A stretch of DNA of 35,510 nucleotides from positions 1-35,510 of the forward strand of contig VRUD01000045.1 of the NCBI GenBank assembly GCA_019456305.1, read 5' to 3'. Source of the stretch: Cytophagales bacterium. GTDB lineage: Bacteria; Bacteroidota; Bacteroidia; Cytophagales; VRUD01. Made by a program: the position numbers and the translations under genes. The first letter of the stretch is position 1, and every line of letters starts with the position of its first letter. The notes beneath the pieces are model-generated. The model searched no databases. It worked only from the letters and a program-made list of their open reading frames with translations, and had not been told where the DNA came from. Shown piece by piece: positions 16,019-25,493 of this stretch.

Positions 16019-17569
16019 ATGGCAAAAAAGAACGGAAACGGAACAGACGAACCATTAGAAAAACAGCTTTGGAAATCGGCTGACAAACTGAGAAAAAATA
16101 TTGATGCAGCGGAATACAAACACGTTGTCCTTGGGCTAATATTTCTTAAATACATCTCTGACGCTTTTGAAGAATTGTACGACAAATTAAAAGAAGGAGA
16201 AGGCGAATACGCAGAAGCCGACCCTGAAGATAAAGACGAGTACAAAGCCGAAAATGTTTTCTTTGTACCAACTGATGCTCGTTGGGATTATCTTTTATCC
16301 AAAGCCAAACAACCGACTATTGGAAAAACGGTTGATGATGCAATGGACGCTATCGAAAAAGAAAACACATCTTTGAAAGGAGTATTGCCAAAGGTATATG
16401 CACGACAAAATCTTGACCCAACCAGTTTGGGCGAACTTATTGACCTTGTTGGGAATATTGCCCTTGGTGATGCTAAATCAAGAAGTGCCGATGTGCTTGG
16501 TCACGTTTTTGAATATTTTTTGGGAGAATTTGCATTGGCTGAAGGAAAACAAGGAGGGCAATTTTATACCCCTAGAAGTATTGTAGAATTATTGGTTGAA
16601 ATGCTTGAACCATATAAAGGACGAGTATTTGACCCTTGCTGTGGTAGCGGTGGAATGTTCGTGCAATCGGAAAAATTTGTAGATAAACACAAAGGGAAAA
16701 TAAACGACATTCCCATTTACGGACAAGAGAGCAATCAAACAACGTGGCGACTGGCAAAAATGAACCTTGCCATTAGAAGATTAGACAGCTCACAAGTAAA
16801 GTGGAACAACGAAGGCTCGTTTTTGAATAATGCTCATAAAGATTTAAAATCTGCTTACATCATTGCCAACCCACCGTTTAATGTAAGCGATTGGAGTGGT
16901 GATTTACTGCGTAAAGATGGGCGTTGGCAATATGGAACGCCACCCACAGGAAATGCAAACTATGCGTGGATACAGCATTTTATATATCACCTTGCACCAA
17001 GTGGGCAAGCGGGTTTTGTTTTGGCAAAAGGTTCGTTGACTTCCAAAACTTCTGGAGAAGGTGAGATAAGAAAAAACCTGATTGAAGCGGGTTTGGTTGA
17101 TTGTATCGTAAACCTGCCTGCCAAACTGTTTTTAAATACTCAAATTCCTGCTTCCTTATGGTTTATGAGCCGTAACCGTACAAACGGAAAATACAGAGAC
17201 CGAAGCAAAGAGATACTTTTTATTGATGCCCGCCACTTAGGACATTTAATAAACAGACGAACACTCGTACTTTCAGATGAAGATATACAAAATGTTGCCA
17301 ACACCTACCACAACTGGAGAAATCCTGACGGTAATTATGAAGATATAAAAGGTTTTTGCAGTGCTGCAAGTATTGAAAGAGTTAAAGAACTCGATTATGT
17401 TTTAACGCCCGGTAGATATGTTGGCTTGGCTGATGAAGAAGACGATTTTGATTTTAACGAACGCTTTACAAGTTTAAAAGCAGAGTTTGAAGAACAGTTG
17501 AAAGAAGAAGCTATTTTGAATAAACGTATTTCTGAAAACCTTGCTAAAATTGAGTTAAAGGATGAATAA
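16019..17569 (+). CDS. hsdM: Type I restriction-modification N6-adenine methylase (HsdM)
   Basis: 516 residues, the usual size. An N-terminal helical HsdM domain (about 10-140, [26 protein letters not shown]) precedes the methylase fold. The AdoMet motif [11 protein letters not shown] lies at about 203-213, the catalytic NPPF at 283-286, and [18 protein letters not shown] is the typical lead-in. The C-terminal tail has a coiled-coil-prone segment ([23 protein letters not shown]). HsdM methylates adenine as an M2S1 complex, using HsdS for sequence choice. Here hsdS is only a 62-residue stump and hsdR is absent, so the enzyme is probably orphaned unless a specificity subunit is supplied elsewhere. 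It overlaps the next gene by 8 bp. Confidence 0.93.
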   Translation: MAKKNGNGTDEPLEKQLWKSADKLRKNIDAAEYKHVVLGLIFLKYISDAFEELYDKLKEGEGEYAEADPEDKDEYKAENVFFVPTDARWDYLLSKAKQPTIGKTVDDAMDAIEKENTSLKGVLPKVYARQNLDPTSLGELIDLVGNIALGDAKSRSADVLGHVFEYFLGEFALAEGKQGGQFYTPRSIVELLVEMLEPYKGRVFDPCCGSGGMFVQSEKFVDKHKGKINDIPIYGQESNQTTWRLAKMNLAIRRLDSSQVKWNNEGSFLNNAHKDLKSAYIIANPPFNVSDWSGDLLRKDGRWQYGTPPTGNANYAWIQHFIYHLAPSGQAGFVLAKGSLTSKTSGEGEIRKNLIEAGLVDCIVNLPAKLFLNTQIPASLWFMSRNRTNGKYRDRSKEILFIDARHLGHLINRRTLVLSDEDIQNVANTYHNWRNPDGNYEDIKGFCSAASIERVKELDYVLTPGRYVGLADEEDDFDFNERFTSLKAEFEEQLKEEAILNKRISENLAKIELKDE

Positions 17570-18455
17570 AAAAAACCAAATAGTGCCATTGGAAAATATT
17601 CAAAACCTAATATTCACTATTCGTGACATTCAGGTGATGATAGATAGAGACCTAGCTGATATGTACAGCGTAGAAACGAAAGTTTTAAATCAAGCTGTAA
17701 AAAGAAATTTAAATCGTTTTCCTGAATTATTTAGATTTCAATTAACCGAAAAAGAAAAAATAGAACTGGTCACAAATTGTGACCGGTTCAAAAAACTTAA
17801 ACATTCTTCTGTTAATCCATATGCTTTTACTGAACAAGGCGTATCGATGCTGTCAGCAGTTTTATATAGTGATACTGCTGTAAATATTTCCATTCAAATT
17901 ATTCAGGCATTTGTTGAAATGAAAAAATTTATCTCCACAAATGCAAGTATTTTTCAACGACTTGATAAAGTTGAACTAAAACAAATTAAAACCGACCAAA
18001 AATTTGAAGAAATCTTTAAAGCCCTTGAAGATAAAAGTATAAAACCCAAACAAGGTATTTTTTATGACGGACAAATATTTGACGCTTATGTTTTTGTTTC
18101 CGATTTAATTAAATCTGCCCAAAAATCTATTTTGCTTATTGATAATTATGTAGATGAAACTGTTTTGCAACTCTTTACCAAACGAAATAAAAATGTATCT
18201 GTAAGTATTTACACAAAAAATATTACTGAAACTTTAAAACAAGATTTAGCAAAACACAATAGCCAATACCCGAAAATTGAAATAAAAGAATTCGCAAAAT
18301 CTCACGACCGTTTTCTTATTATAGATGATAAGGAATTATACCATTTTGGAGCAAGCCTAAAAGATTTGGGCAAAAAATGGTTTGCTTTTTCTAAAATGGA
18401 TGCCGATGCCTTTAATCTGATTGCTAACTTGAAAAAGGTAAATATCGATGAGTAA
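17562..18455 (+). CDS. ORF6N-domain protein fused to a phospholipase D-like domain
   Basis: 297 residues. Residues about 8-115 are an ORF6N DNA-binding domain ([58 protein letters not shown]). A short coiled-coil linker ([22 protein letters not shown]) leads to a C-terminal PLD-like fold (about 165-290, [21 protein letters not shown]...) with HDRFLIIDD at about 247, a degenerate HKD motif in which Lys is replaced by Arg. ORF6N proteins are frequent between hsdM and hsdS in Bacteroidota type I loci. It overlaps hsdM by 8 bp and the hsdS stump by 8 bp, so translation is coupled. It may regulate or restrict; the missing Lys suggests binding rather than classic nuclease chemistry. Confidence 0.85.
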   Translation: MNKKNQIVPLENIQNLIFTIRDIQVMIDRDLADMYSVETKVLNQAVKRNLNRFPELFRFQLTEKEKIELVTNCDRFKKLKHSSVNPYAFTEQGVSMLSAVLYSDTAVNISIQIIQAFVEMKKFISTNASIFQRLDKVELKQIKTDQKFEEIFKALEDKSIKPKQGIFYDGQIFDAYVFVSDLIKSAQKSILLIDNYVDETVLQLFTKRNKNVSVSIYTKNITETLKQDLAKHNSQYPKIEIKEFAKSHDRFLIIDDKELYHFGASLKDLGKKWFAFSKMDADAFNLIANLKKVNIDE

Positions 18456-18636
18456 AGTAGTAGAGAGAAAATTGAGAGATATAGGCTGTGATTTTATTTC
18501 TGGGTATGGCTTTAAAAGTTCAGATTATACAGACAATGGCATCCCTTTAATTAAAATTGAAAAGAGTTTGCCCGCCAACGCTCAAAAGAAAATGAGTAAC
18601 GATTTGACACTTTCGTTTCAACAGAAAATTTCATAG
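18448..18636 (+). pseudogene. hsdS: HsdS specificity subunit, N-terminal stump
   Basis: 62 residues ([20 protein letters not shown] then GFKSSDYTDNGIPLIKI) matching the opening of the first target-recognition domain of type I specificity subunits. An intact HsdS has about 400 residues with two recognition domains and conserved helical spacers; none of that follows. After the TAG the same frame reads PIDTEKESNNYKIITE to a TAA at 18687, with no HsdS character. The gene is therefore 3'-truncated, with the break close to 18600. It overlaps the ORF6N-PLD gene by 8 bp, keeping the normal hsdM-accessory-hsdS order. Loss of hsdS and hsdR disables the type I system here. Confidence 0.75.
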
Positions 18637-18763
18637 CCCATTGACACAGAAAAAGAATCAAATAACTATAAAATCATAACCGAATAATGATTAGTTTTGC
18701 GGTCGATGATTAAAAATTCCTTTATAGGTAAATATAAAATTGTAAAAGGTTGAGATTTGTGAA

Positions 18764-18791
18764 GGGGTCTGTATTATTCAGACCTTTTTTT
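18764..18791 (+). terminator. Rho-independent terminator before res
   Basis: GGTCTG (about 18766-18771) pairs with CAGACC (18779-18784) over a TATTATT loop, followed by seven T. It ends the hsd transcript 11 nt before the res start codon. The close position could also make it a leader attenuator. The 18637-18800 gap shows no other gene. Confidence 0.7.
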
Positions 18792-18801
18792 CATAAATAA
18801 T

Positions 18802-21687
18802 ATGATTCAAAACATCATACATCATAAAAAAAATGAGTGGCTCGCTTCCAAAGATTGCACCATTCATTCATTGATAGAATACATAAGAGAAAAGGGAGAA
18901 CTGCGCAACACACAAATTGACGCAATTGAAACTTATCTTTTCCTTAAAACCGCTGGTGAAAACAAACCCCTTTGGCAATTATTTTCCGAAGGGTTTTTTA
19001 TCCATCAAACACCCGATCTATCAAAAGCCAATATCAACCAACAGGCAAGAAATATTTTGGAAAAGAATGTTTCTGCAATGGCATTGTATGATTATTCAAG
19101 ACAAAATATAAATGGCAAAACCTTATTACCAGAACTGGAAAAACTCATCATATCTCAACCGGATAAATTAGACTATGAAGCAATTATTAAATCCATTTTC
19201 TATAAGGTAAACTACCCAGATTACTTATTTAGCTTGCCAATGGGTGCAGGGAAAACATTCCTGATGGCTGCCTTTATTTATCTTGACCTCTATTTTGCTC
19301 AAAACGAAACTGAAAACAAATCTTTTGCCCATAATTTCCTTGTACTTGTTCCTTCCGGCTTGAAATCATCCATTATTCCCAGCTTAAAGACCATTGAAAA
19401 CTTTGACCCTACATGGCTTTTACCCGAACCGGCTGCAAGCAACATCAAAAAAATATTACGCTTTGAAGTGCTTGACCAGCCAAAAACCGGAAAAAAGAGC
19501 AATAAAGCCCGAAACCCTAATGCGAAAAAAGTAAATGATTACATCAAAGAGCAGGACTTAACCGGATTGATACTTGTAGTCAATGCCGAAAAAGTCATCC
19601 TCAACCGGCTTGAACTGACCGAACAATACAAGCTCATTGAAAGAACCGAAGATGAAGAAGATAGATTTGCAAATGAACTCCGAAACCTTGTAGGGAAAAT
19701 TCCAAATCTTGAAATCCTTATTGACGAAGTACATCACGCTGCAACAGATGATGTAAAGCTCCGGCAGGTCGTAAACAAATGGAACAACAAGGGTAACATA
19801 ACCACCGTTCTTGGTTTTTCAGGAACGCCATACCTGTCAAAAGCAGACAAAATACCCTTAACTGAAAATATTAACATCAAATTCTCTCAAATCACCAACA
19901 CAATTTATTACTACCCCCTTATTTCAGGAATTAAATCCTTTCTGAAAAAACCAACAGTAAGAATGGCTGAAAATCTTAATCCGCTTGAAATCATTGAGAA
20001 AGGGCTTACTGAATTTTATGAGCTTTACAAAAACAAGATTTATTACAATGACTGCATTCCCAAAATCGCTATTTACTGTGGAAAGATTGAACGGCTCGAA
20101 ACTGAAATTTACCCCTTCGTTGCTCAAATAGCCAAAAAATTCGGAGACAGCGAAATCAATATCCTGAAATACCATAAAGGAAACAAGGACTTCAAACTTC
20201 CCAAAGAAAACGAACTGGAATACAATTCCCTTGACCTACCCATTTCCAAAAAACGCATCATATTACTGGTACAGGTTGGCAAAGAAGGTTGGGACTGCCG
20301 AAGTTTAACAAGCATCATATTGGCTCAAAAAGGCGACAGCCCCAAAAACATGGTACTCCAAACCTCATGCAGATGCCTTCGACAAGTGGAAAAAGATAAA
20401 GATGAAACCGCCCTCGTTTGGCTAAATGAATACAATGCCAAAACCCTGAATGCACAATTAAAGGAAGAACAGCATACCAGCATTGAAGAAATCAATCGCC
20501 TTGCTAAAGACCCGAAAGGAGAAACCGCAGAACGCCATCCACGAATTGAATACCTAAACCTGCCGGCAGTAGAATTGTACCAGCTAAAAATTGATTACCA
20601 CACGCTGATTGTGGAAAAGAAAGCAAATACCGAACAGAAGCTAAACTTGCTTACAAAAAATATTGACGAGTACATGACTAGCGCAATTGTCCGTACTAAA
20701 AAGGACTTCAAAGAAGATAAAGGGACAGAAGTGTTAACCGAAACCGGTTACGAAATAGCCAATTACAACCTTTGGCTGGCTAACATAGCAAAACAAAGTT
20801 TCAACTACATTACAATAACTGAACTGAAATCTTTTGAAATGCATCTAAAAAAATTATTTCAGGAAATAACCTACACACCAAACGGACAAACTATTTTCAA
20901 TGAACGGTATGATTTAGATACCATCCATTCAAAAATTCGGCTGGCATTCAACCCAAAACGTTCTCTGGAAATTAAAGAAGAAACCGTAAAGGAAAATGCA
21001 GAACTGCTATTAATTGACCAACTCAAACCTGCAAAGAAAAACAACAAGCTATACCCCAATGAAGAAGAAACAATCCAAATTCTGAAATATGACAAAACAG
21101 GCAAACCATTGGATGAAGCTGAAAAGGTGCTTCAGAAAGAATACGAGAAAATGAAAAAGAAATTGGAAGAACAAGGAATTGCAAATATGCTTCCCCCTGC
21201 TCCTTCACTTTCCCTTGCCGTTAAATCAAAAGACCGCACATTTCATTACCTGCCTTACAATTTTTGGCAAAGTAGATTTGAGAGAGATATGCTGAAAGAA
21301 GTGCTGAATTTGAAAGATTTTAAAGAACGTAACCTTGAAATCTATTACAACGGAGAAAGAGGGCTAACCGGCTTTGTCATTAACTGCTTTGCGAAAAATG
21401 GCAAGAACTGGAAACCAATTGGTCATTACACGCCCGACTTTTTGATTGTGAAACGGAAAGACGATGAACTCCGAAAAATCCTAATCATTGAAACCAAAGG
21501 AAGCGGATTTGCCGACCAAAAAGCATTTCTGTTGCGAAAGCAATATGTTTCATCCGACTTTTTAAAATTGAATAACGATAAATTCGGTTACAAACGTTTT
21601 GACTTTCTCTATTTGCAGGACAGCGATGGAGTAACTCCAAACCTGACAAAGCTGAAAGAAAAAATTATGAACTTTTTTAACGATTAA
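18802..21687 (+). CDS. res: Type III-like restriction endonuclease/helicase subunit (Res)
   Basis: 961 residues with an SF2 helicase core. Walker A PMGAGKTFLM (about 146-155), Walker B IDEVHHA (about 306), motif III SGTPYLSK (about 339), motif V QVGKEGWDCRSL (about 490) and motif VI LQTSCRCLRQ. The C-terminal nuclease has the PD-(D/E)xK layout YTPDFLIVKRK (about 876) and ILIIETKGSGF (about 893). This is the Res architecture: ATP-driven translocation and cutting of unmodified DNA in complex with Mod. mod follows after only 4 nt. The order res-mod is the reverse of classic type III operons such as EcoP15I. Codons are richer in AAC, CTC and CCC than in the flanking AT-rich genes, consistent with transfer. 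Confidence 0.88.
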   Translation: MIQNIIHHKKNEWLASKDCTIHSLIEYIREKGELRNTQIDAIETYLFLKTAGENKPLWQLFSEGFFIHQTPDLSKANINQQARNILEKNVSAMALYDYSRQNINGKTLLPELEKLIISQPDKLDYEAIIKSIFYKVNYPDYLFSLPMGAGKTFLMAAFIYLDLYFAQNETENKSFAHNFLVLVPSGLKSSIIPSLKTIENFDPTWLLPEPAASNIKKILRFEVLDQPKTGKKSNKARNPNAKKVNDYIKEQDLTGLILVVNAEKVILNRLELTEQYKLIERTEDEEDRFANELRNLVGKIPNLEILIDEVHHAATDDVKLRQVVNKWNNKGNITTVLGFSGTPYLSKADKIPLTENINIKFSQITNTIYYYPLISGIKSFLKKPTVRMAENLNPLEIIEKGLTEFYELYKNKIYYNDCIPKIAIYCGKIERLETEIYPFVAQIAKKFGDSEINILKYHKGNKDFKLPKENELEYNSLDLPISKKRIILLVQVGKEGWDCRSLTSIILAQKGDSPKNMVLQTSCRCLRQVEKDKDETALVWLNEYNAKTLNAQLKEEQHTSIEEINRLAKDPKGETAERHPRIEYLNLPAVELYQLKIDYHTLIVEKKANTEQKLNLLTKNIDEYMTSAIVRTKKDFKEDKGTEVLTETGYEIANYNLWLANIAKQSFNYITITELKSFEMHLKKLFQEITYTPNGQTIFNERYDLDTIHSKIRLAFNPKRSLEIKEETVKENAELLLIDQLKPAKKNNKLYPNEEETIQILKYDKTGKPLDEAEKVLQKEYEKMKKKLEEQGIANMLPPAPSLSLAVKSKDRTFHYLPYNFWQSRFERDMLKEVLNLKDFKERNLEIYYNGERGLTGFVINCFAKNGKNWKPIGHYTPDFLIVKRKDDELRKILIIETKGSGFADQKAFLLRKQYVSSDFLKLNNDKFGYKRFDFLYLQDSDGVTPNLTKLKEKIMNFFND

Positions 21688-21691
21688 AACT

Positions 21692-23647
21692 ATGCCTGTA
21701 AAATACATACCCTATTACCCCGACACCGTTGAAGGTCAAGCCATCCTCAACAACTTTGTGAGAACGCGCAGAGCATTGAAATACCGCGATAACGGAAAAG
21801 TGTACGAAAAAATTAAACGGGGTATGCCTTATTACGAAGTGGAAAAAGCCGAAAGCATTGGCAACAACCCCAACAACATGCTCATAAGAGGCGAATGTGT
21901 CTCCGCCTGTGCCTACCTCAAAGACAGGGGCATCAAGATTGACCTCGTTTACATTGACCCGCCCTTTGCTTCCGGTGCCGATTATGCCAAAAAGGTTTAC
22001 ATCCGTAGAAATCCTAAAGTAGCCGAAGCAATAAAAAAAGCAGAAGAAAAAATGGACATTGATGAACTACAGGCATTTGAAGAAAAAATGTATGGTGACA
22101 TCTGGAATAAAGAGGCATATCTCAACTGGATGTACGAAAACTTATTGGCTATAAAAAATGTGATGAGTGTAACTGCAAGTATTTATGTGCATCTGGACTG
22201 GCATATCGGGCATTATGTTAAAATATTGATGGATGAAGTGTTTGGGGAGGATAATTTCATCAATGAAATTGTTTGGGTTTATCACGGTCCTGGTTCTCCA
22301 AATCAACAAGTTTTTACCCGAAAACATGATACAATTTTCTGGTATTCAATAAATGAAGAATATATATTCAATTCAGACGAAATAAGAATACCCTACCATA
22401 GTACCACGGCAAATAAATTTGAAAGTAAAGGAACAGGATTTGCTGGTGGTGCAGGTTTTAAAGATGGTGGAAAAATACCCGAAGATTGGTGGAATTTCCC
22501 TGTAGTTTCTCGTATTAGGACAGAAATTACTGGATATAATACCCAAAAACCCGAAAAATTATTAGACCGCATCATCAAAGCCAGCAGCAACGAATTTCGG
22601 GATGAACGCACAAAAGAACGAATGATAGTAGCTGACTTTTTTGGAGGAAGCGGAGTAGCGGCAAAAGTGGCGAATGACCAAAAAAGGAACTTCATCCACG
22701 TTGACGTAGGCATCAACAGCATCCAAACCACAAGAGACCGCCTCATTGAAGCCAAAGCAGAGTTTGACATACTGGAAATCAAGGACGGAGTAAACCTGTT
22801 CCGCAATCCCACCCAAACCATGGACAAGCTGGCAAAACTAATACCCGGCTTGCAGAAAAATAATAACAAAAATAGCAATGGTATCTCAAAATTCTGGTTC
22901 GGTTACATATCCGACAGCAAACTCGGCACCGTTCCGGTTTACGTTCCCGATTTAACCGACCACACCCAAAAAGTGCTGGACATTCCTATTGCCAATCAAC
23001 TCGTTAATCTTGAACTCCCTGAATTGGTGAATGTAAAAAAGGCAGTGGTCTATTACATTGACATTGATAAACCGAAAGAAATTGAAAAATTTATCCAAAC
23101 AAACAACATGACGGAAGTCAAAGTAGAATTGCGAGACCTAAAACAATTACTGGATGAAACCGTTGTGGATGATGTTGCTGAATACAAGCTAACAGAAAAA
23201 GACGGAACATACACTATTGAGTATACGAAATTCATCAGCGACCGCCTTCGCCAGAAAATTGACGAATACAACCAAAAAGGAATGTTGCAACCATTGACAC
23301 GAGGTGATGAAAATGAAGAAGAAGAAAAGCCAGCCAAGAAAAAGAAGAAATTCACCCCCATTGAAATCAGCAAGGAAGGACTGGAACTCATTGAACTAAT
23401 CAGTTTGGACTGTAAAAACAAAGACGGTAATGTTTGGCACAGCGACCACGAAATTAAAATTGACAAGCTCGGCTACGTAATTGAGGACGGCAAAAAGACC
23501 AAAAACTTCTGGGATGCTAAAATCACCTGCAACAAAAAACCCTTGCGAATAAAAGTGCGGAACATTGCAGGGGATGAAATAATAATTTCTCTGACCGAAG
23601 AAAAGCAAGAAAGAAAATTGGAAACTGAAAACAAAGGGGCAGTTTAG
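21692..23647 (+). CDS. mod: Type III-like DNA methyltransferase (Mod)
   Basis: 651 residues, beta-class order. Motif IV IDPPFASGADY lies at about 87, FXGXG-type motif I ADFFGGSGVAAKVA at about 313, and TQKPEKLLDRIIKASS is the conserved segment before motif I. The central part (about 150-290: VWVYHGPGSPNQQVF, FPVVSRIRTEI) is probably the recognition region. An acidic-then-lysine linker (EEEEKPAKKKKKF) leads to a C-terminal domain of about 100 residues (GNVWHSDHEIKIDKLG) likely contacting Res. It should methylate adenine on one strand and set specificity for both functions. Start MPVKYIPYYPDT, directly behind res. It appears intact. Confidence 0.88.
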   Translation: MPVKYIPYYPDTVEGQAILNNFVRTRRALKYRDNGKVYEKIKRGMPYYEVEKAESIGNNPNNMLIRGECVSACAYLKDRGIKIDLVYIDPPFASGADYAKKVYIRRNPKVAEAIKKAEEKMDIDELQAFEEKMYGDIWNKEAYLNWMYENLLAIKNVMSVTASIYVHLDWHIGHYVKILMDEVFGEDNFINEIVWVYHGPGSPNQQVFTRKHDTIFWYSINEEYIFNSDEIRIPYHSTTANKFESKGTGFAGGAGFKDGGKIPEDWWNFPVVSRIRTEITGYNTQKPEKLLDRIIKASSNEFRDERTKERMIVADFFGGSGVAAKVANDQKRNFIHVDVGINSIQTTRDRLIEAKAEFDILEIKDGVNLFRNPTQTMDKLAKLIPGLQKNNNKNSNGISKFWFGYISDSKLGTVPVYVPDLTDHTQKVLDIPIANQLVNLELPELVNVKKAVVYYIDIDKPKEIEKFIQTNNMTEVKVELRDLKQLLDETVVDDVAEYKLTEKDGTYTIEYTKFISDRLRQKIDEYNQKGMLQPLTRGDENEEEEKPAKKKKKFTPIEISKEGLELIELISLDCKNKDGNVWHSDHEIKIDKLGYVIEDGKKTKNFWDAKITCNKKPLRIKVRNIAGDEIIISLTEEKQERKLETENKGAV

Positions 23648-23704
23648 ATTTGTTTTATTGAGCAGGGGAAACAGGAAAAGATAGATTTTAAAAAAGAAAA
23701 ACAA

Positions 23705-24049
23705 ATGTTCATTAAGAGTTTATATATAGAAAACTTTAGATGTTTTAAAGAAGTCGAACTCGATTTTGAAACATTAACTATTCTGGTTGGTGAAAATGGT
23801 ACGGGAAAAACATCGGTTTTGGAAGCTATAAATTATGCCCTTACACCCGGATTTTTATCAAACAGGATTAGCGAGGAGGATTTTTGCAATACAAGTGATG
23901 GTGAAATAAAGATTGAGGTAGTATTCAACGAAAGTTTTAAAACAAAGCTGCCTGATGGATTTAGCACAAAGGAAATACCTTGTGATAGGGTATTATTGCA
24001 AGTTAAGAGAAGGGAAAAAGCTGCACCGAATAAAGCGTTATCTATCTAA
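23705..24049 (+). pseudogene. OLD-family/RecF-like ATPase, N-terminal fragment
   Basis: 114 residues: MFIKSLYIENFRCFKEVELD, then Walker A VGENGTGKTSVLEAIN (about 29-43), LNFxxx-like strands and VLLQVKRREKAAPNKALS. This is the first Walker half of the OLD-family/AAA_21 ATP-dependent nucleases. Full proteins have about 550-700 residues with a signature motif, Walker B and a Toprim nuclease; all are missing. The frame ends with SI* and the next gene starts 13 nt later, so the 3' part was deleted. It lies 57 nt after mod, as expected of a former anti-phage accessory. It is unlikely to be active as an ATPase. Confidence 0.7.
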
Positions 24050-24061
24050 AAATCAATAAAA

Positions 24062-24397
24062 ATGAAAAACTTTAAAATATCAATAATTAGCTTGATACTA
24101 TTAGTAGGTGCAACTTTTTTTCTTGCCTTTAGTTCAGTACAAGATTCAAAAGACAAAAGTCTTGCAAGAGTCCAAAAAATGTCAGGGAAATATGTATTTA
24201 TTAATGCTGAACCTGTACAAGAATACGATGTAACCTTTGAACTTAAAATAGTTGCAATGGGTTTTGATAGTCCTGATGATATGTCAAGTAAAGTAATGAA
24301 GAAAGCACTCAAAATTGCAGAAAAGAAAAATATAGATTTTGATGGAGTTGTACTCGGTTCAGGCAAGATTGATGTGGCTATTAAGTTTAAAGATTAG
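24062..24397 (+). CDS. Small exported protein of unknown function
   Basis: 111 residues with a hydrophobic signal segment (FKISIISLILLVGATFFLAF, about 3-22) followed by a polar domain: SLARVQKMSGKYVFINAEPV, EYDVTFELK, then a helix KVMKKALKIAEKKNIDFDG and a final strand KIDVAIKFKD. The alternation suggests a small alpha/beta domain in the periplasm or on the surface. I do not recognise a named family, though similar short exported proteins occur in Bacteroidota. It begins 13 nt behind the truncated ATPase and ends in a clear terminator. Confidence 0.65.
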   Translation: MKNFKISIISLILLVGATFFLAFSSVQDSKDKSLARVQKMSGKYVFINAEPVQEYDVTFELKIVAMGFDSPDDMSSKVMKKALKIAEKKNIDFDGVVLGSGKIDVAIKFKD

Positions 24398-24420
24398 AAA
24401 ATAATCCTTTGATAATATTA

Positions 24421-24448
24421 AAAGCCCTTTCGTTTGAGAGGGCTTTTT
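24421..24448 (+). terminator. Rho-independent terminator
   Basis: AAAGCCCT (24421-24428) and AGGGCTTT (24439-24446) form a perfect 8-bp stem with a 10-nt loop, followed by TT. It closes the transcript of the 24062-24397 gene. Confidence 0.75.
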
Positions 24449-24449
24449 G

Positions 24450-24457
24450 TATATTTG
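24450..24457 (+). promoter_or_regulatory. -7 box TATATTTG for the membrane-protein cassette
   Basis: Exact TAnnTTTG match 33 nt before the ATG at 24490, between the terminator and the cassette core GTTAGCGATAA (24470-24480). The -33 element is not clear. Confidence 0.45.
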
Positions 24458-24469
24458 CACAAGGCATTT

Positions 24470-24480
24470 GTTAGCGATAA
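24470..24480 (+). repeat. Cassette core GTTAGCGATAA (left side)
   Basis: This 11-mer precedes the membrane-protein gene; its inverted partner CTACCGCTAAC (25108-25118) follows that gene. The palindrome expected to its left is missing, replaced by the terminator, so this may be the cut end of an element. Confidence 0.45.
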
Positions 24481-24489
24481 TTAAAAAAA

Positions 24490-25107
24490 ATGGAAGGTTT
24501 AAAGAAATATATATTCTGTATAGTAATCGGAATTTCAGTTGTTGTTTTTGTTGTATGGCTTTCTTTTTATTTCTGCAAGTTTCACGGAGAACTGTCACCA
24601 AAACAATCAGACTGGGGTGACTTTTCTAACTATGTGTCTGCTGTTACTGGATTGATTAGCTTATTTATTTTGTCCTTTCTCACTTACCTAATTCATAAAG
24701 AATCAGCGGCATTAAAAATAAAATTGGAAAGACCTGTTCTAACGTTCTCCTTTGATGGAAAAACCGGACATTACTATTGCACCAACATTGGAAAGGGTTC
24801 GGCTATGAACGTAATAATTATACATAAACTGAAAGAAGGACAAAATCACTATGATTTGGCTGTTCAGTGTTTTTCTATACCAATGAATAAAAAAGTAGAT
24901 ATTACATGGATAAAGGGAACATTTGAATTCATTACCCTATACGATGACATATCAAAATTGCAGCATATGGGAAAATTCGTACACGGTAGATTGGAAGAGT
25001 TGAGGTTTGATGCAACATTTGACAAAGAATGGAAGGTTGATAAAGTGTTAGGACAGAAAGTTTCAGAAACTATTCCTCTGTATGATGCGATTAATAGAAC
25101 AGCATAA
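24490..25107 (+). CDS. Two-helix membrane protein, possible abortive-infection type
   Basis: 205 residues. Two transmembrane helices (about 7-29 and 47-70) flank a short loop with SDWGDFSNYVSAVTGLISLF, then a soluble C-terminal domain (about 80-205) with beta strands (RPVLTFSFDGK, HYYCTNIGKGSAMNVIII). The (W)GDFxxYVxxxxGLISLFxLSFL pattern resembles the N-terminal membrane region of putative phage abortive-infection proteins, but the resemblance is short and I do not claim the function. The gene is a self-contained cassette: own -7 box, core 24470-24480 in front, and its stop codon TAA reads into palindrome C. Confidence 0.6.
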   Translation: MEGLKKYIFCIVIGISVVVFVVWLSFYFCKFHGELSPKQSDWGDFSNYVSAVTGLISLFILSFLTYLIHKESAALKIKLERPVLTFSFDGKTGHYYCTNIGKGSAMNVIIIHKLKEGQNHYDLAVQCFSIPMNKKVDITWIKGTFEFITLYDDISKLQHMGKFVHGRLEELRFDATFDKEWKVDKVLGQKVSETIPLYDAINRTA

Positions 25108-25215
25108 CTACCGCTAACAGGCTTGCAAAGAAAAGCCACCGCAGCAGCCGCATACATTTGCAATTTTCGCTTATCCTACCCCACAAGCCCTAAAATTGCA
25201 AAAGAATGCGGCTGC
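25105..25215 (+). repeat. attC-like palindrome C (24-bp arms, 24-nt loop)
   Basis: Starts TAACTACCGCTAAC, whose first TAA is the stop codon of the preceding gene. A small hairpin GGCTT/AAGCC (25120-25137) is followed by main arms 25144-25167 and 25192-25215 (22 of 24 match, GCAGCCGCAT start). Loop motif CCACAAGCCCTAAAA, as in F. The following 25216-25317 segment holds no gene, only an AGACC/GGTCT pair. Confidence 0.6.
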
Positions 25216-25317
25216 CCTACCAAAAAAAGAAAAAAGACCCCCTAAAAAAACAAAACATTTTTGGTCTGTAGCATTAAAATACCGTCATTACGTTGGACAG
25301 AAATTTGCCCTACTGTT

Positions 25318-25450
25318 TATAACATGCGCTAAATTCAATGCGGGTGAAGTGGTAGTTTGAAAGGTCTGTGCTTTCTTCTATCTTTGTTGTCGTGGGACAA
25401 GTACGATACTTTTAACCCGCACTGAATTTAGCGCTGTCCGTTATCGGTAA
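25318..25450 (+). repeat. attC-like palindrome D (20-bp arms, 69-nt loop)
   Basis: Left end TATAACAT, arms 25326-25345 and 25415-25434 (19 of 20 match, GCGCTAAATTCA), right end GTCCGTTATCGGTAA. The loop has TTTGAAAGGTCTGTGC (25356-25371) and CGTGGGACAAGTACGATA (25391-25408), both found with few changes and at nearly the same spacing in E. Confidence 0.65.
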
Positions 25451-25493
25451 GCGTAAAAGTGACATCCAAATTTCAATTGTCACGACTTTTTTG

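Noticed and set aside
17762-17789. Palindrome GAAC.GGTCACAA around an A within the ORF6N gene
   Set aside because: It encodes the [15 protein letters not shown] segment that is ordinary in ORF6N proteins, so it is not an insertion; an operator role has no support.
25216-25317. Possible gene between palindromes C and D
   Set aside because: No open frame of useful length on either strand; only a weak AGACC/GGTCT inverted pair is present.
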